A DNA stretch of 64,000 nucleotides from Thalassospira mesophila (GTDB taxonomy: Bacteria; Pseudomonadota; Alphaproteobacteria; Rhodospirillales; Thalassospiraceae), in contig NZ_JFKA01000001.1 in the NCBI RefSeq assembly GCF_002115755.1, positions 806,001 to 870,000 of the forward strand, in the 5' to 3' direction. Positions 9,967 through 18,820 of the stretch are shown here, in pieces. Under the pieces are notes generated by a model. The model did no database searches. It was given only the letters and a program-made list of their open reading frames with translations, and was not told where the DNA came from. The position numbers were made by a program, and so were the translations under genes. Each line of letters starts with the position of its first letter. The stretch's first letter is position 1.

Positions 9967-12243
9967 TCAGTTTTTCGCAAGGCCGTTGGCCCCGCTTGCC
10001 GTGGCAATGCCCGAAATAACCTGATCCTTGCTGAGCAATTCCGACATCAAAATGCCGTTGGGTGCGGCCGGGCCAAACACGGCATTAAACGGAATGCCAT
10101 AACGGTTATAGCTGGCAAGAAACGCCGCAATTGCCGGGTCAGGCCGGGTCCAGTCGCCTTGCATCAGCACAATGTTGTCGCCATCAAGGGCGGCGCGAAC
10201 ATCGGCGGTATCAATCACCAGGCGTTTATTAACCTGACAGGTCACACACCAGTCGGCGGTAATATCAACCAGCACGGTTTTTCCTTGTGCCACCAGCTTT
10301 GCGATCTGGTCGGGGGCAAAGCTTTGCCACGGCAGTCCAGTGTCTCCGCTGGCCTGCGTGTCGGCATTTCGGGCGCTGTTTGCCGGTGGCTTGGCAAAAC
10401 CCGGCGCAAACAGGGCAACCAGCACCGCAAGGGTGGCAAAACCTGCCAGTAACGGCTTGCGTTTGGCATGGCTGGTTTTATGCCGCCACCAGATCAACCC
10501 GCTGGCAAGGGCAAGGCCCGCGCCGACCACAATCGCCCCGTTGGGGCCAATTTGCCCGGCCAGCACGCCAAGCAGCCAAATTGCCGTGCCCAGCAGTGCC
10601 AGCCCCAGCACAAATTTAACCACCGCCATCCAGCGGCCCGGTTTGGGCAACAGGCGGGCAATTTCCGGGCGCGCCGCAATCAGCAAATAGGGCAGGGCGA
10701 AGCCAACGCCCAATAGCGTAAAGATCCAGAAAATATCAAAGATGGTTCCGGCAAGGGCAAAACCAACGGCGGTGCCCAAAAATGGCGCAGAACACGGTGT
10801 GGCCAGCAAAGTGGCAAACATCCCGGTCAGGAAATGCCCGCCCATGCCCTCCTTGCCAGTTTGACTGTCGCCGGTGCGGGGCTGGTGATGGTCAATGGTG
10901 TCGTTGGCAAGGTCGTTTAATCGATTGGCGCTGATTTCAAACAGGCCAAACATATTGCAGGCAAACAGCACCACAATGATGGTCATCACCGTTAAAAACA
11001 GCGGTTGCTGAAACTGAATGCCCCAACCGATCGACCCGCCCGCCAGTTTAAGGATGCCTAACGCCCCGGCAATAATCCAGAACGACACCAGAATGCCCAG
11101 CGCACTGGCGATAAACCCGCGCCGGGTACTGGCCCGGTTTTCGGCCCCTAGTTTAATCGCCCCCATCACCTTGATCGACAGAACCGGCAGCACACATGGC
11201 ATCACATTGAGGATCAACCCGCCCAGCAAGGCCAGCCCGCCAATAACCCACCACGCCATCGCCGGGCTTTGCCCGACAGCAGCCTTGGGGGCGGGGCTTG
11301 CCGTCGCCGCGGTGCCGCCGCCTGCACCATTGTTTGTTATCAAACCGGTCGGTGCGGTGGTGCCAATGGTAACGGGCTGTTCAACGGCCAAATCGCCCGC
11401 CAGAACGGTAACGGTTACATGTTGCCCGGCAAAACTGGCGGCCTTGGCATTGTTATGGATCGTCAACCGGTAAACCGGCGCACCGTTTATGGTTTGGCCG
11501 GTGGGCAACGGTGGGCCAAAACTGTCGGTTGGTTTGCCTTCGACCAGAATATCGGGTGTGACATCGGGCGCAACATCGCGCAGGGCAATATCAAGGAAGC
11601 TGTCCCCGCTGTCCCCGCTGGTCCCGGTCACCCCATGCGCCCCGGCATCGCTGTTTTCCCAAATGTCGGAAACCCCGATTGGCAAATTGTCGCCGCGAAG
11701 CGGAACTTTGGCGGCGAATTTTTCAATTTCGTGGGCGTGGCTGGAAATATCGGCGCGATCGGCAGGCAGGCTCAGGTTTAAAACCGCTGTTGCGGGCACG
11801 CAAATGTCGCTACATGCCAGATAATCCACCGATAAATGCAGATCAACCGGTTGGGACGGGTCAAGTACCGGAACATCTATCGGGAAAATAACCCGGTTTT
11901 CATACCCGAAGGTTTCCAGCCCGAAAATGGAAAAACGAACCGGCGCTGGCCACAACATGGTGGTGCCGGTTGCGTCAATATTGGTTGACCCGGTCCAGTC
12001 TGTTTTCGGTGGAAAACCGGCATCACCGGCACTGCGCCAATATACTTTCCAGTGCGGCTGCAACGAAAATTCCAGCCCCAGGCGCAGGCTGTGAACATCC
12101 TTGATACCGTCGCGCGCGCTGAGAACGCGGACAGAGGCAAAATCCTCGTCCTGCCAGGCGCTTTGTGCCGTTGCGGCCTGTGCCAGATGGGGCAGCAATA
12201 TCAACATCAAAACGGCAAAAATACGCTTGGTCACAATAGACAT
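9967..12243 (-). CDS. Thiol:disulfide interchange protein, DsbD/ScsB family
   Basis: Carries reducing electrons across the inner membrane to periplasmic thiol proteins. The 758-residue protein has a signal peptide (cleavage near LAQAATA), a large N-terminal periplasmic domain (about 30-290, DsbD-alpha-like), an eight-or-so-helix membrane core (about 330-605) with its two redox cysteines in LNVMPCVLPVL and ATPCSAPFLG, and a C-terminal thioredoxin-like domain with WCVTC at 665-669. The long N-domain is more like ScsB than E. coli DsbD. It could reduce partners of cytochrome c maturation such as CcmG/CcmH (operon at 51-58 kb), but that is inference. Confidence 0.9.
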   Translation of the reverse strand: MSIVTKRIFAVLMLILLPHLAQAATAQSAWQDEDFASVRVLSARDGIKDVHSLRLGLEFSLQPHWKVYWRSAGDAGFPPKTDWTGSTNIDATGTTMLWPAPVRFSIFGLETFGYENRVIFPIDVPVLDPSQPVDLHLSVDYLACSDICVPATAVLNLSLPADRADISSHAHEIEKFAAKVPLRGDNLPIGVSDIWENSDAGAHGVTGTSGDSGDSFLDIALRDVAPDVTPDILVEGKPTDSFGPPLPTGQTINGAPVYRLTIHNNAKAASFAGQHVTVTVLAGDLAVEQPVTIGTTAPTGLITNNGAGGGTAATASPAPKAAVGQSPAMAWWVIGGLALLGGLILNVMPCVLPVLSIKVMGAIKLGAENRASTRRGFIASALGILVSFWIIAGALGILKLAGGSIGWGIQFQQPLFLTVMTIIVVLFACNMFGLFEISANRLNDLANDTIDHHQPRTGDSQTGKEGMGGHFLTGMFATLLATPCSAPFLGTAVGFALAGTIFDIFWIFTLLGVGFALPYLLIAARPEIARLLPKPGRWMAVVKFVLGLALLGTAIWLLGVLAGQIGPNGAIVVGAGLALASGLIWWRHKTSHAKRKPLLAGFATLAVLVALFAPGFAKPPANSARNADTQASGDTGLPWQSFAPDQIAKLVAQGKTVLVDITADWCVTCQVNKRLVIDTADVRAALDGDNIVLMQGDWTRPDPAIAAFLASYNRYGIPFNAVFGPAAPNGILMSELLSKDQVISGIATASGANGLAKN

Positions 12244-12491
12244 TCCTGGAAAATGGGTCAGCGAGGCAGGGGTACGACGATGAATGGTTCAATGCAAGCC
12301 ACGAACATGTTACTGCGGCGTCAACGAAGGCGGGCCGTTAAAACCGGACTGGTTTGAACAGCGGATTATACCCATATACAAAACAGGCGGCTTGATTAAG
12401 AGCAGGTGGGTGTGAATTTTTAACACCATGCTTGGCTTGACCCGTCAGAACGCGGTAGTCTTGAGTTTCAGTGAATGAGGATGGCGCAAAA

Positions 12492-13070
12492 ATGGCATAT
12501 GCAGGCAACGACGGAGAATATCTTTCGGGCAAGCTACTGGTTGCCATGCCCGGTATGCGCGATCCGCGGTTTGCCCAAAGTGTGGTCTATCTGTGCGCGC
12601 ATAATGAAGACGGTGCCATGGGCATTGTCGTAAACCGCCTGATCGATTCCATCACCTTTCCCGAATTGCTCGAACAACTCGGCATTGTGCGCCCGGCCTC
12701 GACCATTTCCGATATTCAGGTGCATTTTGGCGGGCCGGTTGAATCGGGCCGGGGGTTTGTTCTGCATTCCAACGATTTCCACAACGACGCCACCTTGCAG
12801 GTGGACCGTGATGTATCGGTAACCGCCACGGTCGATATTCTGGAAAATATCGCGCTTGATAAAGGCCCGCATAACAGCATTCTTGCCCTGGGTTATGCCG
12901 GGTGGCGCAGTGGCCAGCTGGAAACCGAAATTCGTGCCAATGGCTGGCTGCATGTGGATGCCGATGCCGACTTGCTGTTTGGCACCGATTGCGAAGACAA
13001 ATGGCAACGTGCCTTTGCCAAGCTGGGCTTTGCCCCCGAATTGCTGTCGGGCGAAGCCGGTCACGCCTGA
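12492..13070 (+). CDS. UPF0301 protein, YqgE/AlgH family
   Basis: Family of about 190 residues whose biochemical role is not settled. The conserved [21 protein letters not shown] and [11 protein letters not shown] segments are present, with [15 protein letters not shown] further in. The ATG at 12492 gives the usual N-terminus ([16 protein letters not shown]) and has GAGG upstream; a GTG at 12471 would add seven residues. It is divergent from the DsbD-type gene and convergent with the LysR gene. Confidence 0.9.
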   Translation: MAYAGNDGEYLSGKLLVAMPGMRDPRFAQSVVYLCAHNEDGAMGIVVNRLIDSITFPELLEQLGIVRPASTISDIQVHFGGPVESGRGFVLHSNDFHNDATLQVDRDVSVTATVDILENIALDKGPHNSILALGYAGWRSGQLETEIRANGWLHVDADADLLFGTDCEDKWQRAFAKLGFAPELLSGEAGHA

Positions 13071-13106
13071 CCGTGTGTCACCCCGTGCAGGTCGGGATGT
13101 TCTGAC

Positions 13107-14030
13107 CTATTCGATGCTGATATTTTTCGCCAGATAATCCAGAAAAACCCGCATCCGTAACGGCATTTGCCGCTGGCCGACAAACACGGCATGGATCTGT
13201 TCAAATTCCGGCTCAACCCCGTCTTCGAACAAGGATTCCAACCGCCCCTGTTTAATATCCTCGCCAACATGAAACCGGGCGAGGCGGCCAATGCCAACCC
13301 CGGCCAGGGCAAGCTGGCGCATGGTTTCACCGTTATTAACCTGCAAATTGCCGGTTCGCGCTCCGGGGTCGTCGTGACCGCCGCTGTTATCGTTCCCGTC
13401 ACCTCCGGTCTGGTTCAGCGCCCATTGGTCTTGTGCGCGGCGAAAATTGAAATTCAGGCAATTATGGTTTTCAAGCTCTGCCGGGGTGTGCGGGCGACCG
13501 TGGCGTTCGATATAAGATGGTGCAGCAATGATCACCCGGCGGCTTACGCCCAGTTTACGTGCCAGCAAGCGTGAATCGCGGAGCGTGCCGCTGCGAATGG
13601 CAATGTCGGCACGTTCATCCAGAATATCAATCACATCGTCGGTCAGGCTTAAATCAATGGTGACTTCGGGGTATTTTTCCAAAAAACCACCAAGGACGGG
13701 CACCAGCACATGGTTGCCAAACGGAATGGTGGCATTAACGCGAATGGCCCCGCGCGGCGTGGCGCTGTCATGGGCGAGCCGGGCTTCCAGTGTGTTGATA
13801 TCTTCCAATATGCGGCTGGCATCGTGGTAATAGGCATGGCCTTCGCGGGTTAATTTTAAATTACGGGTGGATCGCACAAATAATTGCGCCCCCAGCCGTT
13901 CTTCTAACCGCGCAATCAGTTTTGCTACTGCCGACGGGGTAAGCTGCAACCGCCGGGCGGCGGCCGAAAAACTGCCCGCATCGGCAACCCGCAAAAACAC
14001 TTCCATTTCGCCCGACCGGTTCGGTAACAT
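13107..14030 (-). CDS. LysR-family transcriptional regulator
   Basis: An N-terminal winged helix-turn-helix (MEVFLRVADAGSFSAAARRL, then SAVAKLIARLEERLG) is followed by a periplasmic-binding-protein-like effector domain. It is divergently paired with an MFS efflux gene, the usual arrangement for a LysR regulator controlling its neighbour and itself. A low-complexity insert rich in Gly, Asp and Asn (GGDGNDNSGGHDD) lies in the effector domain where relatives are shorter. The longest frame begins with TTG at 14048; the ATG at 14030 is chosen, giving 307 residues. Confidence 0.88.
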   Translation of the reverse strand: MLPNRSGEMEVFLRVADAGSFSAAARRLQLTPSAVAKLIARLEERLGAQLFVRSTRNLKLTREGHAYYHDASRILEDINTLEARLAHDSATPRGAIRVNATIPFGNHVLVPVLGGFLEKYPEVTIDLSLTDDVIDILDERADIAIRSGTLRDSRLLARKLGVSRRVIIAAPSYIERHGRPHTPAELENHNCLNFNFRRAQDQWALNQTGGDGNDNSGGHDDPGARTGNLQVNNGETMRQLALAGVGIGRLARFHVGEDIKQGRLESLFEDGVEPEFEQIHAVFVGQRQMPLRMRVFLDYLAKNISIE

Positions 14031-14054
14031 TTGCGAATAAAATTCCAAACTAAT

Positions 14055-14072
14055 TATAATTGTTGAATTATA
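14055..14072. promoter_or_regulatory. Inverted repeat, likely LysR-type operator
   Basis: TATAATT-GTTG-AATTATA is a perfect 7-bp inverted repeat in the 105-bp divergent promoter region between the LysR and MFS genes. It contains the T-N11-A framework of LysR sites. Assignment to this regulator rests on position. Confidence 0.55.
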
Positions 14073-14135
14073 GTCACATCAAAGCAAAAAAGCCATAGTG
14101 CAAGCCATGTAAAGTATCAACCAAAAGGCTTTGTT

Positions 14136-15308
14136 ATGCCCTTAGCAATCTATGCGCTTGCCGCCGGTGCCTTTGGCATCGGCATGACCGAATTCGTCAT
14201 TATGGGCTTGCTGCTTGATGTGGCACGCGATCTTGATGTGTCCTTGTCCAGCAGCGGGCTTCTTGTTACCGGCTACGCCCTTGGCGTGGTTGTGGGTGCC
14301 CCGGTTCTGACGGTTTTTACCGGCAGATGGCGGCGAAAAAATGTGCTGCTGTTTTTGATGGCGGTTTTTATCATCGGCAATTTCCTGTGTGCCATTGCCC
14401 CTGATTACGCGACGTTAATGATCGCGCGTATCATTGCCGCCTTTGCCCACGGGGCGTTTTTTGGCATTGGGGCCGTTGTTGCCACCGACCTTGTCGCCAG
14501 GGAAAAAAAGGCATCGGCCATTGCCATTATGTTTACCGGGCTGACCGTTGCCAACGTGCTGGGCGTGCCATTTGGCACCTGGCTGGGGCAAATGTATGGT
14601 TGGCGCGCCACGTTCGAGGCCGTGACCGTGATTGGCGTTCTGGCCTTGATCGCGACCGCATTTTTGGTGCCGCGCGATAAAAAACACACCACCATCAATG
14701 TTGCTGCCGAAATGAAGGCCCTGCTACGTCCGCAGGTGTTGCTGGGGCTGGCGATTACGGTGCTGGGCTTTGGCGGCGTGTTTGCCGCCTTTACCTATAT
14801 CGCCCCGTTATTAACCGAAGTCGCCGGTTTTTCCGATGCGGCCGTATCGCCGATTTTGCTGTTATTCGGGGTGGGGCTGTTTATTGGCAACCTGTATGGC
14901 GGGCGCTTGGCTGACCGCCGGTTAATGGCCACCCTGATCGGGTCGCTGGTGTTTTTGTCGGTCGTGCTGGTGGTGCTGACCTACGCGCTTGATAATCAAA
15001 TATTCGCCATCATCACGGTCGGGGTTTTGGGCGCGGCGGCATTTTCAACCGTGCCACCGTTGCAAATGCGGGTTCTGGCCAAGGCCGAAGGCGCGCCAAG
15101 TTTGGCATCCTCGATTAACATTGCGGCTTTCAACCTTGGTAATGCCGGTGGCGCGTGGCTGGGCGGTGTCGCCATTGACCACGGGCCGGGCCTGGCCGGG
15201 GTGCCGCTGGTGGCCGCCGCAATTACCGCAGGCGGGCTGGTTCTGGCCCTGATCAGCTGGCGGATGGACCGATCCCCGGAACGAAAACTGGCGTCTCTGG
15301 CCGCGTAA
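14136..15308 (+). CDS. MFS transporter, DHA1 (AraJ/YdhP-like)
   Basis: A 390-residue 12-helix inner-membrane efflux permease. The N-terminus AIYALAAGAFGIGMTEFVIMG and the GARRADR-like loop between helices 2 and 3 (TGRWRRKNVLLFL) fit the arabinose/multidrug efflux subgroup. It is divergent from the LysR gene. The substrate cannot be read from sequence. A strong hairpin terminator follows. Confidence 0.9.
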   Translation: MPLAIYALAAGAFGIGMTEFVIMGLLLDVARDLDVSLSSSGLLVTGYALGVVVGAPVLTVFTGRWRRKNVLLFLMAVFIIGNFLCAIAPDYATLMIARIIAAFAHGAFFGIGAVVATDLVAREKKASAIAIMFTGLTVANVLGVPFGTWLGQMYGWRATFEAVTVIGVLALIATAFLVPRDKKHTTINVAAEMKALLRPQVLLGLAITVLGFGGVFAAFTYIAPLLTEVAGFSDAAVSPILLLFGVGLFIGNLYGGRLADRRLMATLIGSLVFLSVVLVVLTYALDNQIFAIITVGVLGAAAFSTVPPLQMRVLAKAEGAPSLASSINIAAFNLGNAGGAWLGGVAIDHGPGLAGVPLVAAAITAGGLVLALISWRMDRSPERKLASLAA

Positions 15309-15353
15309 TTTAAACCGTGCCAATCCGATATGACTTGTGCCTTGGAATAATTG

Positions 15354-15386
15354 CAAAAGACGGCCATGTGATGTGGCCGTCTTTTG
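15354..15386. terminator. Terminator between convergent MFS and monooxygenase genes
   Basis: CAAAAGACGGCCA and TGGCCGTCTTTTG form a perfect 13-bp stem with a 7-nt loop. The arms end in A/T tracts, so it can act in both directions. Confidence 0.9.
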
Positions 15387-15438
15387 TGTATGGCGTGGCC
15401 GGTCAGGACCCCGAACGATGCGTTGGCATATTTCTGGT

Positions 15439-15738
15439 TTACGCCATCAGCGGGCGTTCATTCGCGGCATCATATTTTAAAACCTCGCCTTGCATCCTGT
15501 CCGACCATTTACCAACAAATGCCCCCGTTTCCCGGCGGGCCAAATGCGCGCTTAACGATGGCTGGTCTTGCCAGCGTTCCGCCACCAGCAATCGCGCCGC
15601 CTTTCGGTTTGCGATTGCAACCGCATAGGAAAGGCAGCCACTGCCAGCCTTGTTGGCGGGGTTAATTGCTTCAATGTCGTTTAAAAAATCGTCCACATCC
15701 GATGGGGCGATGTCAACATGCCCTAAAACAATAATCAT
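15439..15738 (-). CDS. Antibiotic biosynthesis monooxygenase-fold (ABM) protein
   Basis: A 99-residue dimeric alpha/beta ferredoxin-like protein of the ABM/YgiN group. Recognisable features are the N-terminal beta strand MIIVLGHVDI, GCLSYAVAI and LLVAERWQDQPSLSAHL. Such proteins act as quinol or small-aromatic monooxygenases or have unknown roles. A GTG one codon upstream (15741) is also possible. It lies 45 bases downstream of the quinone-oxidoreductase-type gene on the same strand, so both are probably under the same TetR control. Confidence 0.8.
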   Translation of the reverse strand: MIIVLGHVDIAPSDVDDFLNDIEAINPANKAGSGCLSYAVAIANRKAARLLVAERWQDQPSLSAHLARRETGAFVGKWSDRMQGEVLKYDAANERPLMA

Positions 15739-15782
15739 CACTGTTCTTTCTGTTGGCGTGTGCGGTTTTAGAACCTTTGTCC

Positions 15783-16802
15783 CTAATCGACGGTAAGCAC
15801 GATTTTGCCCTGAATGTGGCCTTTGGCGGCGCGTTCATGTGCCTTGCGCGCATCGGCCAGCGAAAAGGTGCTGTCAAGAACCACCCGGATCGACCCGTCA
15901 TTAAGCAAACGACCAACCTCGGCCAGTTGTGCCCCGCTTGAACGGACCTGGGTTGCCGAAACGCTAACGCCCAGCTTTTGTGCTTCTTTTTCGCCCGAAA
16001 ACCCCAACGGGAAAATCGGAAACAAGGCACCGCCGCGCTTTAGCGTGGGCAGGAAACGCCCTGTGGTGGGGCCACCAACGGCATCGATCACCAGATCAAT
16101 GTCACGGGCAACGTCTTCGGGTGGGGTTTTGCTGTAATCGATGAAGTCATCGGCCCCAAGATCGCGCAACAGGGCTTCATGCCTGCCCGATGCCACGGCA
16201 ATCACATGTGCCCCTTTCAGCTTCGCGATTTGCACGGCAAAATGCCCCACACCCCCGGCAGCCCCGTTAACAAGCACGGTCTTGCCCGCAAGCGGAACGG
16301 GTTGATGCATGGCGGGTTGCAGCGGGTTTGGTTCGCGGTGGCCCAGATCAATCATGAATTGCCACGCGGTTAGCAATGACATGGGCGCGCCAGCGGCATG
16401 GGCGTGGTCAATCCCGGCGGGTTTAATTGCCAGTTCCGATGCCGGCACGCTGACATATTGCGCATAAGCCCGGCTATCCCCGGCAAGGCCGCTGGGAAAA
16501 CGCACCATGGCGTAAACGGCGTCGCCCATCGCGAAATCCGTCACGTCATCGGCAATCTCTGTTACCGCGCCCGATATGTCGGTGCCTAAAATGACAGGAA
16601 AGGCAACCTGTGGCCGCCACTCGGCCGGCAGCATTTTATAGCCGTCGCGCAGGTACCAGTCCGGCGGGTTCAGGCCCACGGCGTGAACCCGCACCAGCAC
16701 CTCGCCGGCCTTTAATTCCGGCATCGGTGCGTCCTCGTAATGCAGGACGTCGGGTCCGCCAAACGCGTGCTGGCGAACCGCCTTCATCATGGTCGATGTC
16801 AT
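15783..16802 (-). CDS. NAD(P)-dependent oxidoreductase, MDR/quinone oxidoreductase type
   Basis: A 339-residue medium-chain dehydrogenase/reductase without zinc ligands. An N-terminal GroES-like domain (GEVLVRVHAVGLNPPDW) is followed by a Rossmann domain with the AAGGVG motif (VNGAAGGVGHFAVQIAKLKGA). The group includes NADPH:quinone reductases and enoyl reductases. It is divergent from a TetR gene, with an operator-like palindrome in the shared promoter region, so it is probably induced by the TetR ligand. Confidence 0.9.
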   Translation of the reverse strand: MTSTMMKAVRQHAFGGPDVLHYEDAPMPELKAGEVLVRVHAVGLNPPDWYLRDGYKMLPAEWRPQVAFPVILGTDISGAVTEIADDVTDFAMGDAVYAMVRFPSGLAGDSRAYAQYVSVPASELAIKPAGIDHAHAAGAPMSLLTAWQFMIDLGHREPNPLQPAMHQPVPLAGKTVLVNGAAGGVGHFAVQIAKLKGAHVIAVASGRHEALLRDLGADDFIDYSKTPPEDVARDIDLVIDAVGGPTTGRFLPTLKRGGALFPIFPLGFSGEKEAQKLGVSVSATQVRSSGAQLAEVGRLLNDGSIRVVLDSTFSLADARKAHERAAKGHIQGKIVLTVD

Positions 16803-16857
16803 ATCTTTTCCTTGTCTCGCATGTATGATACTCCTATTCGGAACACTGCTCCATATA

Positions 16858-16876
16858 AACGGAACAGTGTTCCGTT
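16858..16876. promoter_or_regulatory. TetR-type operator
   Basis: AACGGAACA-G-TGTTCCGTT is a perfect 19-bp inverted repeat between the divergent oxidoreductase and TetR starts. A related half-site, CGGAACACT, lies at 16839-16847. It overlaps the expected promoter/leader of the TetR gene (start 16892). Confidence 0.75.
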
Positions 16877-16891
16877 TGTCAAGGAGGATCG

Positions 16892-17509
16892 ATGCGCGCG
16901 GACGCCCGAAAGAATTATGACCACCTGCTTGTCATCGCGCGCGATGCCGTGATGGCGCAGGGGGCGGAGGTTTCATTGCGTGAAATTGCCCGCAAGGCGG
17001 GCGTTGGCCTTGGCACGCTGTATCGTCATTTTCCCACCCGCGAAGCACTGTTTGAAGCCTTGCTTCGTGCGCGGTTCGACGAATTAACGATCAGGGCGCG
17101 TGATCTTGAAACGGCAGATTCTTCCGCACAGGCCCTTGTTTTCTGGCTCCGAGAGGCGGTGGCGGTAACGCAAAATTACAGCGGGGTGATCGCCCTGATG
17201 GTTGCCGCCATTGCCGAGCCGGATTCCGCCCTTCATACATCCTGTGTTGCGATGCGTGCGGCTGGAACGCAGCTTTTGGTGCGCGCACAGGCGGCCAATA
17301 TGGCGCGTGCCGATATCGATGGCACCGATCTTTTCGGTTTGGTGGGCGCCCTTGGCTGGATTGGCGACCAGCCTGTTTTGGTCCCGCGTGCGGAACATTT
17401 GTTTGACGTTATCGCCGATGCAATCCTGACCGATCAGGGGCGGGGCAATATTCGCGCGCAAACCAGCCCGCCGCAGCCTGTGGAAAACATTGTAAAACCG
17501 GAAGCATGA
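16892..17509 (+). CDS. TetR/AcrR-family transcriptional regulator
   Basis: A 205-residue repressor. The N-terminal helix-turn-helix VSLREIARKAGVGLGTLYRHF is followed by a divergent ligand-binding domain. AAGGAGGATCG gives a strong ribosome-binding site before the ATG. It most likely binds the palindrome just upstream and represses the divergent oxidoreductase-ABM pair. Confidence 0.92.
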   Translation: MRADARKNYDHLLVIARDAVMAQGAEVSLREIARKAGVGLGTLYRHFPTREALFEALLRARFDELTIRARDLETADSSAQALVFWLREAVAVTQNYSGVIALMVAAIAEPDSALHTSCVAMRAAGTQLLVRAQAANMARADIDGTDLFGLVGALGWIGDQPVLVPRAEHLFDVIADAILTDQGRGNIRAQTSPPQPVENIVKPEA

Positions 17510-17570
17510 ATTTGCCGGACGGACGCTTTAAACATTGAGCCGTGCCGGTTGGTAAGACGCCACATATAAA

Positions 17571-17601
17571 AAAGGCAGCGTCCCGATCAGGATGCTGCCT
17601 T
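17571..17601. terminator. Terminator between convergent tetR and cheZ2
   Basis: AAGGCAGC-GTCC pairs with GGAT-GCTGCCTT around CGATCA, with one G-T wobble. On the minus strand the stem is followed by a long T-run (TTTTTTATAT), so it mainly terminates the second cheZ. Confidence 0.88.
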
Positions 17602-17620
17602 GATGTGACGTTATCGCCGA

Positions 17621-18436
17621 TCAATCGAACAGGGCGTCGATTTCGTCTTGCGAGAAAATCTGGTCGATTTCGGTCTGGTTGTTCTTTTCCTGATTTTGCG
17701 GCGCACGGGTCACCGTTTTATCAAGGTTATCGAGGCCCTTGGGATCTGGCGGCAGGTCAAAGTCGTCAAAGTCGTCTTCGCCCCAAATCTCGATGACGCG
17801 GTTTACGCGTTCCTCGATATATTTCATGGTGTTAACGACTTTGGTAATCCGCTGCCCGGTCAGATCCTGGAAGTTACAGGATTCAAACACCTTGACCACC
17901 AGTTCAACAATATCGTCGGCCAGCCCCTGCACATAATCATCGGTCGCCGCCGAGCGGATATTGTGGGCGACAGTGTCGATATTTTCGACATTTTCCAAAA
18001 TATTGGCGGTGGCTTCCTCGGTTGCTTCGACAATCGAGTCAAGCTCGCCCTTCACAATATTCAGGCGCGTGCCGCTGGTATCATCGGGCGAGGTATAAAG
18101 GGCGGCGATTTCTTTTTTGGTTTCCTGGATCGAGTTGGCAAGCGCGCGAATTTCGGTTTTCAGCATCCGGAGTTCATTGCGGGCATCGCCCTGGTCTTCG
18201 GGCGTCTGAACCAGCTTGCGCTGCTCGTCAATCATGATCTTGATATCAGACAGAAGCTCCAGTTTCAGATCCTCGATCGCATTATGCAACGAGGAGAGGT
18301 CGGGTGCCTGTGCCGGAGCCTGCCCCTCACCGTAAATCGCCGGATCCGGCAGCGATACGATGTCGCTCATAGTTTCCAGCTTGTTTAACAGCCGCATTTC
18401 GGCAGTGAACAGCTTCTTTTGATTTTGACGAGCCAT
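17621..18436 (-). CDS. cheZ: Protein phosphatase CheZ, second copy
   Basis: A paralogue of the CheZ at 7.6 kb, 271 residues. It shares the N-terminal block (QKKLFTAEMRLLNKL), a long helical coiled region (about 55-160) and the catalytic Asp191/Gln195 in ESCNFQDLTGQRI. It ends NQTEIDQIFSQDEIDALFD; the last ten residues are almost the canonical FliM N-terminal CheY-binding motif. The ATG at 18436 has GAGG upstream. No chemotaxis genes adjoin it, so both CheZ copies are orphans within the window. Confidence 0.88.
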   Translation of the reverse strand: MARQNQKKLFTAEMRLLNKLETMSDIVSLPDPAIYGEGQAPAQAPDLSSLHNAIEDLKLELLSDIKIMIDEQRKLVQTPEDQGDARNELRMLKTEIRALANSIQETKKEIAALYTSPDDTSGTRLNIVKGELDSIVEATEEATANILENVENIDTVAHNIRSAATDDYVQGLADDIVELVVKVFESCNFQDLTGQRITKVVNTMKYIEERVNRVIEIWGEDDFDDFDLPPDPKGLDNLDKTVTRAPQNQEKNNQTEIDQIFSQDEIDALFD

Positions 18437-18726
18437 AGGCAAACCTCAATAACGGAAATCTGTCGTATCTTATACCCAAACGTCAGTTTTTCAACTTTTG
18501 TATAGGTTCGTGCGGGCGCGCCAGCAATTGCTTTTGGGCGATTTGCAGTCTGTCGATGTGGTTGTCATGCTTTGATAATGGGGAAAGATAGCGACATGTA
18601 AAGGGAACACTGCCGGTTAATTTTGCAAAAAGGCCGACAATGCGAATTATACCTGTCCTTACCTTTCGCCTGCGGCAACCTTTTATGACAACACGCCTCC
18701 GCGCCGGGCCAGCCAAATGGCCAAAA

Positions 18727-18820
18727 GGGCGGGCGCAAACGCGATTAATTCCCGGTTTTTGCCCTTAAATCCCCCCATACAACCAGATAGCGGGCAAAAA
18801 TCGCAAAAACATGCCCGCCC
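18727..18820. repeat. Nested inverted repeat, possible structured RNA
   Basis: Three complementary pairs are nested. GGGCGGGC (18727-18734) pairs with GCCCGCCC (18813-18820), GCGATT (18741-18746) with AATCGC (18799-18804), and TTTTTGCCC (18756-18764) with GGGCAAAAA (18792-18800). The middle and inner pairs share two bases on the 3' side. The whole could fold into one long arm with interior loops. It may be a non-coding RNA or a remnant of a small mobile element. Confidence 0.45.

Noticed and set aside
18483..18716. 77-codon open frame in the gene-less region
   Set aside because: No ribosome-binding site, unusual basic composition and no family match by eye.
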